Positions 31,430 through 46,000 of a stretch of DNA of 64,000 bases are shown one piece after another; within the stretch, counting starts at the first letter, position 1, and every line of letters begins with the position of its first letter. This DNA comes from Eledone cirrhosa (lineage: Eukaryota; Mollusca; Cephalopoda; Octopoda; Eledonidae). The stretch lies in assembly GCA_964016885.1 (NCBI GenBank), contig OZ024742.1, forward strand, positions 365,615,877 through 365,679,876, in the 5' to 3' direction. The translations under genes were made by a program, and so were the position numbers. The notes under the pieces were generated by a model that saw only the letters and a program-made list of their open reading frames with translations, did not search any database and was not told where the DNA came from.

Positions 31430-31435
31430 TAGATA
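31280..31435. other. 5' flank of PLE-C with TA and GA tracts
   Basis: GT-rich DNA upstream of the PLE-C start, then (TA)n and (GA)n at about 31397-31429. No other signal. Confidence 0.6.
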
Positions 31436-31627
31436 ATGAAGGAATTGTGGTAAGGAACCAGATGGATCATAACGCACCAGTGTACTCAATACTTAGGTAG
31501 TAGAGTGGGTAATAGGAAAAAGTATGACCCCTACGGCAGAGCTCAAGCCGTTTCGACGGCTATTTCTGAGTCCAGAAATAGCCTTCGAAACGGCTTGAGC
31601 TCTGCCGTCGGGGTCATACTTTTTCCT
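31436..31627. repeat. Palindromic pair of PLE-end repeats (copies 6 and 7)
   Basis: A reversed copy (31436 to about 31569) meets a forward copy (about 31570-31627) at GGCTATTTCTGAGTCCAGAA, which is followed by ATAGCC. The outer left end continues ATGAAGGAATTGTGGTAAGG, as in the 10781 copy. The forward copy is cut short at TTTTTCCTATATATA like copies 4 and 5. Nothing lies between the two, so this is an element reduced to its inverted ends. Confidence 0.88.
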
Positions 31628-31731
31628 ATATATATATATAATATTGGTAGTCGGCTTTCCAGACGATTTCGTTTGTATGAAACAGTTCTAGTCCTGTAGA
31701 AGCCATTTCTATATTAAACATTATATATTAA

Positions 31732-31813
31732 ATGAAATATCAAAGGTGTATATATACATACATATATATATGTATAGAATATATGTATATATACACCTTT
31801 GATATTTCATTTC
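31732..31813. repeat. Palindrome, ~34-bp arms
   Basis: TGAAATATCAAAGGTGTATA and its complement TATACACCTTTGATATTTCA flank a TA-rich loop. A third half-copy (CACCTTTGATATTTCATTTC) lies at about 32231-32250. Confidence 0.88.
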
Positions 31814-31870
<57 letters not shown>

Positions 31871-31916
31871 GAGATATTTCTAAACAATGAAACAGTTCTA
31901 GTCCTGTAGAATCTCA

Positions 31917-31960
<44 letters not shown>

Positions 31961-31964
31961 CTCA

Positions 31965-32006
<42 letters not shown>

Positions 32007-32010
32007 CTCA

Positions 32011-32057
<47 letters not shown>

Positions 32058-32061
32058 CCTG

Positions 32062-32094
<33 letters not shown>
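31814..32094. repeat. TA-rich minisatellite with GAATCTCATCTATATA spacers
   Basis: (TA)n tracts separated by AGAATCTCATCTATATA at about 31909, 31956 and 32002, giving a unit of roughly 47 bp. A GAAACAGTTCTAGTCCTGTA block also occurs twice (31679 and 31889). Confidence 0.85.
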
Positions 32095-32097
<3 letters not shown>

Positions 32098-32194
32098 GGG
32101 TGTCCCAACAAATTGTTTACACACTTCAACAGCATCCTAATAAATATTGCCTGTACAGGTAATCAAATTATGTATACATTTTCTGTGGATACCC

Positions 32195-32197
<3 letters not shown>
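32095..32197. mobile_element. Possible mariner-like MITE, ~103 bp
   Basis: The left end is ACAGGGTGTCCCAACAAATT. The right end, reverse-complemented, is TAGGGTATCCACAGAAAATG, giving imperfect terminal inverted repeats that start AGGGT(G/A)TCC. TA flanks both sides, as expected for a TA target-site duplication, although the surrounding TA repeats make this weak. It has no transposase. Confidence 0.4.
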
Positions 32198-32233
<36 letters not shown>

Positions 32234-32412
32234 CTTTGATATTTCATTTCTAATAGAAAACCGTATTTATTGAAATGATACCTTAATAATTTAAAAAATA
32301 GAAATGATAGCTCTGTAATAATAGAAGCAGAATATATTCAATTATTGCTTTATTAAGAACTTGTTTTTTTTCCTGGAGTATTTAATCATTAAATACTTCT
32401 AAGACTCAGTTG
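32198..32412. other. Junction DNA before the satellite
   Basis: TA tract, a half-copy of the 31732 palindrome arm, then about 150 bp of unique AT-rich DNA. No gene. Confidence 0.6.
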
Positions 32413-34047
32413 ATTCCATATATTGTCAAAAAACTATATTCCATATATTGTCAGAAAACTATATTCCATATATTGTTGTCATAAAATTATATTCCATATA
32501 TTGTTGTCAGAAAATAATATTCCATATATTGTCAGAAAACTATATTCCATATATTGTTGCCAGAAAACTATATTCCATATATTGTTGTCAGAAAACCATA
32601 TTCCATTTATTGTCAGAAAAATATATTCCATATATTGTGGTGAGAAAACTATATTCCATATATTGTCAGAAAAGTATATTCCATATATTGTCAGAAAACT
32701 ATATTCCATATATTGTTGTCAGGAAACTATATTCCATATATTGTTGTCAGAAAACTATATTCCATATATTGTCAGAAAACTATATTCCATATATTGTGGT
32801 GAGAAAACTATATTCCATATATTGTGGTGAGAAAACTATATTCCATATATTGTCAGAAAACTATATTCCATATATTGTTGTCAGGAAACTATGTTCCATA
32901 TATTGTTGTCAGAAAACTATATTCCATATATTGTCAGAAAACTATATTCCATATATTGTGGTGAGAAAACTATATTCCATATATTGTCAGAAAAGTATAT
33001 TCCATATATTGTCAGAAAACTATATTCCATATATTGTTGTCAGGAAACTATATTCCATATATTGTTGTCAGAAAACTATATTCCATATATTGTTCTCAGA
33101 AAACTATATTCCATATATTGTTGTCAAAAAACTATATTCCATATATTGTTCTCAGAAAACTATATTCCATATATTGTTCTCAGAAAACTATATTCCATAT
33201 ATTGTTCTCAGAAAACTGTTCCATATATTGTCGTCAGAAAACTATATTCCATATATTGTCAGAAAAGTATATTCCATATATTGTCAGAAAACTATATTCC
33301 ATATATTGTCAGAAAACTATATTCAATATATTGTTATCAGAAAGCTATATTCCATATATTGTTGTCAGTAAACTATATTCCATATATTGTCAGAAAACTA
33401 TATTCCATATATTGTTGTCAGAAAACTATATTCCATATATTGTCAGAAAACTATATTCCATATATTGTCAGAAAACTATATTCCATATATTGACAGAAAA
33501 CTATATTCCATATATTGTTGTCAGAAAACTATATTCCATATATTGTCAGAAAACTATATTCCATATATTGTTGTCAGAAAACTATATTCCATATATTGTC
33601 AGAAAACTATATTCCATATATTGTCAGAAAACTATATTCCATATATTGATGTCTGAAAACTATATTCCATATATTGTCAGAAAACTATATTCCATATATT
33701 GTTGTCAGAAAACTATATTCCATATATTGTCAGAAAACTATATTCCATATATTGTTGTCAGAAAACTATATTCCATATATTGTTGTCAGGAAACTATATT
33801 CCATATATTGTCAGACAACTATATTCCATATATTGTTGTCAGAAAACTATATTCCATATATTGTCAGAAAACTATATTCCATATATTGTTGTCAGGAAAC
33901 TATATTCCATATATTGTCAGACAACTATATTCCATATATTGTTGTCAGAAAACTATATTCCATATATTGTTGTCAGAAAACTATATTCCATATATTGTCA
34001 GAAATCTATATTCCATATATTGTTGTCAGTAAATTATATTCCATATA

Positions 34048-37000
34048 TTGTCAGAAAACTATATTCCATATATTGTTGTCAGAAAACTATATTCCATATA
34101 TTGTCAGAAATCTATATTCCATATATTGTTGTCAGTAAATTATATTCCATATATTGTCAGAAAACTATATTCCATATATTGTTGTCAGAAAACTATATTC
34201 CATATATTATTGTCAGAAAACTATATTCCATATATTGTCAGAAAACTGTATTCCATATATTGTTGTCTGAAAACTATATTCCATATATTGTCAGACAACT
34301 ATATTCCATATATTGTTGTCAGTAAACTATATTCCATATATTGTTGTCAGAAAACTATATTCCATATATTGTCAGAAAACTATATTCCATATATTGTCAG
34401 AAAACTATATTCCATATATTGTCAGAAAACTATATTCCATATATTGTTGTCATAAAACTATATTCCATATATTGTCAGAAAACTATATTCCATATACTGT
34501 TGTCAGAAAACTATATTCCATATATTGTCAGAAAACTATATTCCATATATTGTCAGAAAACTATATTCCATATATTGATGTCTGAAAACTATATTCCATA
34601 TATTGTCAGAAAACTATATTCCATATATTGTTGTCAGAAAACTATATTCCATATATTGTCAGAAAACTATATTCCATATATTGTCAGGAAACTATATTCC
34701 ATATATTGTCAGAAAACTATATTCCATATATTGTTGTCAGAAAACTATATTCCATATATTGTCAGAAAACTATATTCCATATATTGATGTCTGAAAACTA
34801 TATTCCATATATTGTCAGAAAACTATATTCCATATATTGTTGTCAGAAAACTATATTCCATATATTGTTGTCAGTAAACTATATTCCATATATTGTTGTC
34901 AGAAAACTATATTCCATATATTGTTGTCAGAAAACTATATTCCATATATTGTTGTCAGTAAACTATATTCCATATATTGTCAGAAAACTATATTCCATAT
35001 ATTGTTGTCAGTAAACTATATTCCATATATTGTCAGAAAACTATATTCCATATATTGTTGTCAGTAAACTATATTCCATATACTGTCAGAAATCTATATT
35101 CCATATATTGTTGTCAGTAAACTATATTCCATATATTGTCAGAAAACTATTTTCCATATATTGTCAGAAAACTATATTCCATATATTGTCAGAAAACTAT
35201 ATTCCATATATTGTTGTCAGAAAACTATATTCCATATGTTGTCAGAAAACTATATTCCATATATTGTTGTCAGTAAACTATATTCCATATATTGTCAGAA
35301 AACTATATTCCATATATTGTTGTCAGTAAACTATATTCCATATATTGTTGTCAGAAAACTATATTCCATATATTGTTGTCAGAAAACTATATTCCATATA
35401 TTGTCAGAAAACTGTATTCCATATAATGTTGTCAGAAAACTATATTCCATATATTGTCAGACAACTATATTCCATATATTGTTGTCAGTAAACTATATTC
35501 CATATATTGTTGTCAGAAAACTATATTCCATATATTGTTGTCAGAAAACTATATTCCATATATTGTCAGAAAAATATATTCTATATATTGTCAGAAAACT
35601 ATATTCCATATATTGTCAGAAAACTATATTCCATATATTGTTGTCAGTAAACTATATTCCATATATTGTTGTCAGAAAACTATATTCCATATATTGTTGT
35701 CAGTAAACTATATTCCATATATTGTCAGAAAACTATATTCCATATATTGTTGTCAGTAAACTATATTCCATATATTGTTGTCAGAAAACTATATTCCATA
35801 TATTGTTGTCAGAAAACTATATTCCATATATTGTCAGAAAACTGTATTCCATATAATGTTGTCAGAAAACTATATTCCATATATTGTCAGACAACTATAT
35901 TCCATATATTGTTGTCAGTAAACTATATTCCATATATTGTTGTCAGAAAACTATATTCCATATATTGTTGTCAGAAAACTATATTCCATATATTGTCAGA
36001 AAAATATATTCTATATATTGTCAGAAAACAATATTCCATATATTGTTGTCAGTAAACTATATTCCATATATTGTTGTCAGAAAACTATATTCCATATATT
36101 GTTGTCAGTAAACTATATTCCATATATTGTTGTCAGAAAACTATATTCCATATATTGTCAGAAAACTGTATTCCATATAATGTTGTCAGAAAACTATATT
36201 CCATATATTGTCAGAAAACTATATTCCATATATTGTTGTCAGTAAAATATATTCCATATATTGTTGTCAGAAAACTATATTCCATATATTGTTGTTAGAA
36301 AACTATATTCCATATATTGTCAGAAAAATATATTCTATATATTGTCAGAAAACTATATTCCATATATTGTCAGAAAACTATATTCCATATATTGTTGTCA
36401 GAAAACTATATTCCATATATTGTTGTCAGTAAACTATATTCCATATATTGTCAGAAAACTATATTCCACATATTGTTGTCAGTAAACTATATTCCATATA
36501 TTGTCAGAAAACTATATTCCATATATTGTTGTCAGAAAACTATATTTCGTATAGTGTCAGAAAACTATATTCCATATATTGTCAGAAAACTATATTCCAT
36601 ATATTGTTGTCAGAAAACTATATTCCATATATTGTTGTCAGAAAACTATATTCCATATATTGTCAGAAAACTATATTCCATATATTGTCAGAGAACTATA
36701 TTCCATATATTGTTATCAGAAAACTATATTCCATATATTGTCAGAAAACTATATTCCATATATTGTTGTCAGAAAACTATATTTCATATAGTGTCAGAAA
36801 ACTATATTCCATATATTGTCAGAAAACTATATTCCATATATTGTTGTCAGAAAACTATATTCCATATATTGTTGTCAGAAAACTATATTCCATATATTGT
36901 CAGAAAACTATATTCCATATATTGTCAGAAAACTATATTCCATATATTGTTGTCAGTAAACTATATTCCATATATTGTCAGAAAACTATATTCCATATAT

Positions 37001-40000
37001 TGTTGTCAGAAAACTATATTCCATATATTGTCAGAAAACTATATTCCATATATTGTTGTCAGAAAACTATATTCCATATATTGTTGTCAGAAAAATATAT
37101 TCCATATATTGTTGTCAGAAAACTATATTCCATATATTGTCAGAAAACTATATTCCATATATTGTTGTCAGTAAACTATATTCCATATATTGTCAGAAAA
37201 CTATATTCCATATATTGTTGTCAGAAAACTATATTCCATATATTGTCAGAAAACTATATTCCATATATTGTCAGAAAACTATATTCCATATATTGTTGTC
37301 AGAAAACTATATTCCATATATTGTCAGAAAACTATATTCCATATATTGTTGTCAGAAAACTATATTTCATATATTGTCAGAAAACTATATTCCATATATT
37401 GTCAGAAAACTATATTCCATATATTGTTGTCAGTAAACTATATTCCATATATTGTCAGAAAACTATATTCCATATATTGTTGTCAGAAAACTATATTCCA
37501 TATATTGTCAGAAAACTATATTCCATATATTGTTGTGAGAAAACTATATTCCATATATTGTCAGAAAACTATATTCCATATATTGTCAGGAAACTGTATT
37601 CCATATATTGTTGTCTGAAAACTATATTCCATATATTGTCAGACAACTATATTCCATATATTGTTGTCAGTAAACTATATTCCATATATTGTTGTCAGTA
37701 AACTATATTCCATATATTGTCAGAAAACTATATTCCATATATTGTTGTCAGAAAACTATATTCCATATATTGTCAGAAAACTATATTCCATATATTGTTG
37801 TCAGAAAACTATATTCCATATATTGTCAGAAAACTATATTCCATATATTGTTGTCAGAAAACTATATTCCATATATTGTTGTCAGAAAAGTATATTCCAT
37901 ATATTGTTGTCAGTAAACTATATTCCATATATTGTTGTCAGTAAACTATATTCCATATATTGTCAGAAAACTATATTCCATATATTGTTGTCAGAAAACT
38001 ATATGCCATATATTGTTGTCAGTAAACTATATTCCATATATTGTCAGAAAACTATATTCCATATATTGTTGTCAGAAAACTATATTCCATATATTGTCAG
38101 AAAACTATATTCCATATATTGTTGTCAGAAAACTATATTCCATATATTGTCAGAAAACTATATTCCATATATTGTTGTCAGAAAACTATATTCCATATAT
38201 TGTTGTCACAAAACTATATTCCATATATTGTTGTCAGTAAACTATATTCCATATATTGTTGTCAGTAAACTATATTCCATATATTGTCAGAAAACTATAT
38301 TCCATATATTGTTGTCAGAAAACTATATTCCATATATTGTCAGAAAACTATATTCCATATATTGTTGTCAGAAAACTATATTTCATATATTGTTGTCAGA
38401 AAACTATATTCCATATATTGTTGTCAGTAAACTATATTCCATATATTGTCAGAAAACTATATTCCATATATTGTTGTCAGAAAACTATATGCCATATATT
38501 GTCAGAAAACTATGTTCCATATATTGTCAGAAAAATATATTCCATATATTGTTATCAGAAAACTATATTCCATATATTGTCAGAAAACTATATTCCATAT
38601 ATTGTCAGAAAACTATATTCCATATATTGTCAGAAAACTATATTCCATATATTGTTATCAGAAAACTATATTCCATATATTGTCAGAAAACTATATTCCA
38701 TATATTGTTGTCAGAAAACTATATTTCATATAGTGTCAGAAAACTATATTCCATATATTGTCAGAAAACTATATTCCATATATTGTTGTCAGAAAACTAT
38801 ATTCCATATATTGTTGTCAGAAAACTATATTCCATATATTGTCAGAAAACTATATTCCATATATTGTTGTCAGTAAACTATATTCCATATATTGTCAGAA
38901 AACTATATTCCATATATTGTTGTCAGAAAACTATATTCCATATATTGTCAGAAAACTATATTCCATATATTGTTGTCAGAAAAGTATATTCCATATATTG
39001 TTGTCAGAAAAATATATTCCATATATTGTCAGAAAACTATATTCCATATATTGTTGTCAGAAAACTATATTCCATATATTGTCAGAAAACTATATTCCAT
39101 ATATTGTTGTCAGAAAACTATATTCCATATATTGTTGTCAGAAAACTATATTCCATATATTGTTGTCAGTAAACTATATTCCATATATTGTTGTCAGTAA
39201 ACTATATTCCATATATTGTCAGAAAACTATATTCCATATATTGTTGTCAGAAAACTATATGCCATATATTGTTGTCAGTAAACTATATTCCATATATTGT
39301 CAGAAAACTATATTCCATATATTGTTGTCAGAAAACTATATTCCATATATTGTCAGAAAACTATATTCCATATATTGTTGTCAGAAAACTATATTCCATA
39401 TATTGTCAGAAAACTATATTCCATATATTGTTGTCAGAAAACTATATTCCATATATTGTTGTCAAAAAACTATATTCCATATATTGTTCTCAGAAAACTA
39501 TATTCCATATATTGTTCTCAGAAAACTATATTCCATATATTGTTCTCAGAAAACTATATTCCATATATTGTCGTCAGAAAACTATATTCCATATATTGTC
39601 AGAAAAGTATATTCCATATATTGTCAGAAAACTATATTCCATATATTGTCAGAAAACTATATTCAATATATTGTTATCAGAAAACTATATTCCATATATT
39701 GTTGTCAGTAAACTAAATTCCATATATTGTCAGAAAACTATATTCCATATATTGTTGTCAGAAAACTATATTCCATATATTATCAGAAAACTATATTCCA
39801 TATATTGTCAGAAAACTATATTCCATATATTGACAGAAAACTGTATTCCATATATTGTTGTCAGAAAACTATATTCCATATATTGTCAGAAAACTATATT
39901 CCATATATTGTTGTCAGAAAACTATATTCCATATATTGTCAGAAAACTATATTCCATATATGGTCAGAAAACTATATTACATATATTGTTGTCAGAAAAC

Positions 40001-43000
40001 TATATTCCATATATTGTCAGAAAACTATATTCCATATATTGTTGTCAGAAAACTATATTCCATATATTGTTGTCAGGAAACTATATTCCATATATTGTCA
40101 GACAACTATATTCCATATATTGTTGTCAGAAAACTATATTCCATATATTGTCAGAAAACTATATTCCATATATTGTTGTCAGGAAACTATATTCCATATA
40201 TTGTCAGACAACTATATTCCATATATTGTTGTCAGAAAACTATATTCCATATATTGTTGTCAGAAAACTATATTCCATATATTGTCAGAAATCTATATTC
40301 CATATATTGTTGTCAGTAAATTATATTCCATATATTGTCAGAAAACTATATTCCATATATTGTTGTCAGAAAACTATATTCCATATATTGTCAGAAATCT
40401 ATATTCCATATATTGTTGTCAGTAAATTATATTCCATATATTGTCAGAAAACTATATTCCATATATTGTTGTCAGAAAACTATATTCCATATATTATTGT
40501 CAGAAAACTATATTCCATATATTGTCAGAAAACTGTATTCCATATATTGTTGTCTGAAAACTATATTCCATATATTGCCAGACAACTATATTCCATATAT
40601 TGTTGTCAGTAAACTATATTCCATATATTGTTGTCAGAAAACTATATTCCATATATTGTCAGAAAACTATATTCCATATATTGTCAGAAAACTATATTCC
40701 ATATATTGTCAGAAAACTATATTCCATATATTGTTGTCATAAAACTATATTCCATATATTGTCAGAAAACTATATTCCATATACTGTTGTCAGAAAACTA
40801 TATTCCATATATTGTCAGAAAACTATATTCCATATATTGTCAGAAAACTATATTCCATATATTGATGTCTGAAAACTATATTCCATATATTGTCAGAAAA
40901 CTATATTCCATATATTGTTGTCAGAAAACTATATTCCATATATTGTTGTGAGAAAACTATATTCCATATATTGTCAGAAAACTATATTCCATATATTGTC
41001 AGGAAACTGTATTCCATATATTGTTGTCTGAAAACTATATTCCATATATTGTCAGACAACTATATTCCATATATTGTCAGAAAACTATATTCCATATATT
41101 GTTGTCAGAAAACTATATTCCATATATTGTCAGAAAACTATATTCCATATATTGTTGTCAGAAAACTATATTCCATATATTGTCAGAAAACTATATTCCA
41201 TATATTGTTGTCAGAAAACTATATTCCATATATTGTTGTCAGAAAAGTATATTCCATATATTGTTGTCAGTAAACTATATTCCATATATTGTTGTCAGTA
41301 AACTATATTCCATATATTGTCAGAAAACTATATTCCATATATTGTTGTCAGAAAACTATATGCCATATATTGTTGTCAGTAAACTATATTCCATATATTG
41401 TCAGAAAACTATATTCCATATATTGTTGTCAGAAAACTATATTCCATATATTGTCAGAAAACTATATTCCATATATTGTTGTCAGAAAACTATATTCCAT
41501 ATATTGTCAGAAAACTATATTCCATATATTGTTGTCAGAAAACTATATTCCATATATTGTTGTCAGAAAACTATATTCCATATATTGTTGTCAGTAAACT
41601 ATATTCCATATATTGTTGTCAGTAAACTATATTCCATATATTGTCAGAAAACTATATTCCATATATTGTTGTCAGAAAACTATATTCCATATATTGTCAG
41701 AAAACTATATTCCATATATTGTTGTCAGAAAACTATATTCCATATATTGTTGTCAGAAAACTATATTCCATATATTGTTGTCAGTAAACTATATTCCATA
41801 TATTGTCAGAAAACTATATTCCATATATTGTTGTCAGAAAACTATATGCCATATATTGTCAGAAAACTATGTTCCATATATTGTCAGAAAAATATATTCC
41901 ATATATTGTTATCAGAAAACTATATTCCATATATTGTCAGAAAACTATATTCCATATATTGTCAGAAAACTATATTCCATATATTGTCAGAAAACTATAT
42001 TCCATATATTGTTATCAGAAAACTATATTCCATATATTGTCAGAAAACTATATTCCATATATTGTTGTCAGAAAACTATATTTCATATAGTGTCAGAAAA
42101 CTATATTCCATATATTGTCAGAAAACTATATTCCATATATTGTTGTCAGAAAACTATATTCCATATATTGTTGTCAGAAAACTATATTCCATATATTGTC
42201 AGAAAACTATATTCCATATATTGTTGTCAGTAAACTATATTCCATATATTGTCAGAAAACTATATTCCATATATTGTTGTCAGAAAACTATATTCCATAT
42301 ATTGTCAGAAAACTATATTCCATATATTGTTGTCAGAAAACTATATTCCATATATTGTTGTCAGAAAAATATATTCCATATATTGTCAGAAAACTATATT
42401 CCATATATTGTTGTCAGAAAACTATATTCCATATATTGTCAGAAAACTATATTCCATATATTGTTGTCAGAAAACTATATTCCATATATTGTTGTCAGAA
42501 AACTATATTCCATATATTGTTGTCAGTAAACTATATTCCATATATTGTTGTCAGTAAACTATATTCCATATATTGTCAGAAAACTATATTCCATATATTG
42601 TTGTCAGAAAACTATATGCCATATATTGTTGTCAGTAAACTATATTCCATATATTGTCAGAAAACTATATTCCATATATTGTTGTCAGAAAACTATATTC
42701 CATATATTGTCAGAAAACTATATTCCATATATTGTTGTCAGAAAACTATATTCCATATATTGTCAGAAAACTATATTCCATATATTGTTGTCAGAAAACT
42801 ATATTCCATATATTGTTGTCAAAAAACTATATTCCATATATTTTTCTCAGAAAACTATATTCCATATATTGTTCTCAGAAAACTATATTCCATATATTGT
42901 TCTCAGAAAACTGTTCCATATATTGTCGTCAGAAAACTATATTCCATATATTGTCAGAAAAGTATATTCCATATATTGTCAGAAAACTATATTCCATATA

Positions 43001-46000
43001 TTGTCAGAAAACTATATTCAATATATTGTTATCAGAAAACTATATTCCATATATTGTTGTCAGTAAACTAAATTCCATATATTGTCAGAAAACTATATTC
43101 CATATATTGTTGTCAGAAAACTATATTCCATATATTATCAGAAAACTATATTCCATATATTGTCAGAAAACTATATTCCATATATTGACAGAAAACTATA
43201 TTCCATATATTGTTGTCAGAAAACTATATTCCATATATTGTCAGAAAACTATATTCCATATATTGTTGTCAGAAAACTATATTCCATATATTGTCAGAAA
43301 ACTATATTCCATATATTGTCAGAAAACTATATTCCATATATTGTCAGAAAACTATATTCCATATATTGATGTCTGAAAACTATATTATATATTGTCAGAA
43401 AACTATATTCCATATATTGTTGTCAGAAAACTATATTCCATATATTGTCAGAAAACTATATTCCATATATTGTTGTCAGAAAACTATATTCCATATATTG
43501 TTGTCAGGAAACTATATTCCATATATTGTCAGACAACTATATTCCATATATTGTTGTCAGAAAACTATATTCCATATATTGTCAGAAAACTATATTCCAT
43601 ATATTGTTGTCAGGAAACTATATTCCATATATTGTCAGACAACTATATTCCATATATTGTTGTCAGAAAACTATATTCCATATATTGTTGTCAGAAAACT
43701 ATATTCCATATATTGTCAGAAATCTATATTCCATATATTGTTGTCAGTAAATTATATTCCATATATTGTCAGAAAACTATATTCCATATATTGTTGTCAG
43801 AAAACTATATTCCATATATTGTCAGAAATCTATATTCCATATATTGTTGTCAGTAAATTATATTCCATATATTGTCAGAAAACTATATTCCATATATTGT
43901 TGTCAGAAAACTATATTCCATATATTATTGTCAGAAAACTATATTCCATATATTGTCAGAAAACTGTATTCCATATATTGTTGTCTGAAAACTATATTCC
44001 ATATATTGTCAGACAACTATATTCCATATATTGTTGTCAGTAAACCATATTCCATATATTGTTGTCAGAAAACTATATTCCATATATTGTCAGAAAACTA
44101 TATTCCATATATTGTCAGAAAACTATATTCCATATATTGTCAGAAAACTATATTCCATATATTGTTGTCATAAAACTATATTCCATATATTGTCAGAAAA
44201 CTATATTCCATATACTGTTGTCAGAAAACTATATTCCATATATTGTCAGAAAACTATATTCCATATATTGTCAGAAAACTATATTCCATATATTGTTGTC
44301 AGAAAACTATATTCCATATATTGTTGTCAGTAAACTATATTCCATATATTGTTGTCAGTAAACTATATTCCATATATTGTCAGAAAACTATATTCAATAT
44401 ATTGTTGTCAGAAAACTATATGCCATATATTGTTGTCAGTAAACTATATTCCATATATTGTCAGAAAACTATATTCCATATATTGTTGTCAGAAAACTAT
44501 ATTCCATATATTGTCAGAAAACTATATTCCATATATTGTTGTCAGAAAACTATATTCCATATATTGTCAGAAAACTATATTCCATATATTGTTGTCAGAA
44601 AACTATATTCCATATATTGTTGTCAAAAAACTATATTCCATATATTGTTCTCAGAAAACTATATTCCATATATTGTTCTCAGAAAACTATATTCCATTTA
44701 TTGTTCTCAGAAAACTGTTCCATATATTGTCGTCAGAAAACTATATTCCATATATTGTCAGAAAAGTATATTCCATATATTGTCAGAAAACTATATTCCA
44801 TATATTGTCAGAAAACTATATTCAATATATTGTTATCAGAAAACTATATTCCATATATTGTTGTCAGTAAACTAAATTCCATATATTGTCAGAAAACTAT
44901 ATTCCATATATTGTTGTCAGAAAACTATATTCCATATATTATCAGAAAACTATATTCCATATATTGTCAGAAAACTATATTCCATATATTGACAGAAAAC
45001 TATATTCCATATATTGTTGTCAGAAAACTATATTCCATATATTGTCAGAAAACTATATTCCATATATTGTTGTCAGAAAACTATATTCCATATATTGTCA
45101 GAAAACTATATTCCATATATTGTCAGAAAACTATATTCCATATATTGATGTCTGAAAACTATATTCCATATATTGTCAGAAAACTATATTCCATATATTG
45201 TTGTCAGAAAACTATATTCCATATATTGTCAGAAAACTATATTCCATATATTGTTGTCAGAAAACTATATTCCATATATTGTTGTCAGGAAACTATATTC
45301 CATATATTGTCAGACAACTATATTCCATATATTGTTGTCAGAAAACTATATTCCATATATTGTCAGAAAACTATATTCCATATATTGTTGTCAGGAAACT
45401 ATATTCCATATATTGTCAGACAACTATATTCCATATATTGTTGGCAGAAAACTATATTCCATATATTGTTGTCAGAAAACTATATTCCATATATTGTCAG
45501 AAATCTATATTCCATATATTGTTGTCAGTAAATTATATTCCATATATTGTCAGAAAACTATATTCCATATATTGTTGTCAGAAAACTATATTCCATATAT
45601 TGTCAGAAATCTATATTCCATATATTGTTGTCAGTAAATTATATTCCATATATTGTCAGAAAACTATATTCCATATATTGTTGTCAGAAAACTATATTCC
45701 ATATATTATTGTCAGAAAACTATATTCCATATATTGTCAGAAAACTGTATTCCATATATTGTTGTCTGAAAACTATATTCCATATATTGTCAGACAACTA
45801 TATTCCATATATTGTTGTCAGTAAACTATATTCCATATATTGTTGTCAGAAAACTATATTCCATATATTGTCAGAAAACTATATTCCCTATATTGTCAGA
45901 AAACTATATTCCATATATTGTCAGAAAACTATATTCCATATATTGTTGTCATAAAACTATATTCCATATATTGTCAGAAAACTATATTCCATATACTGTT

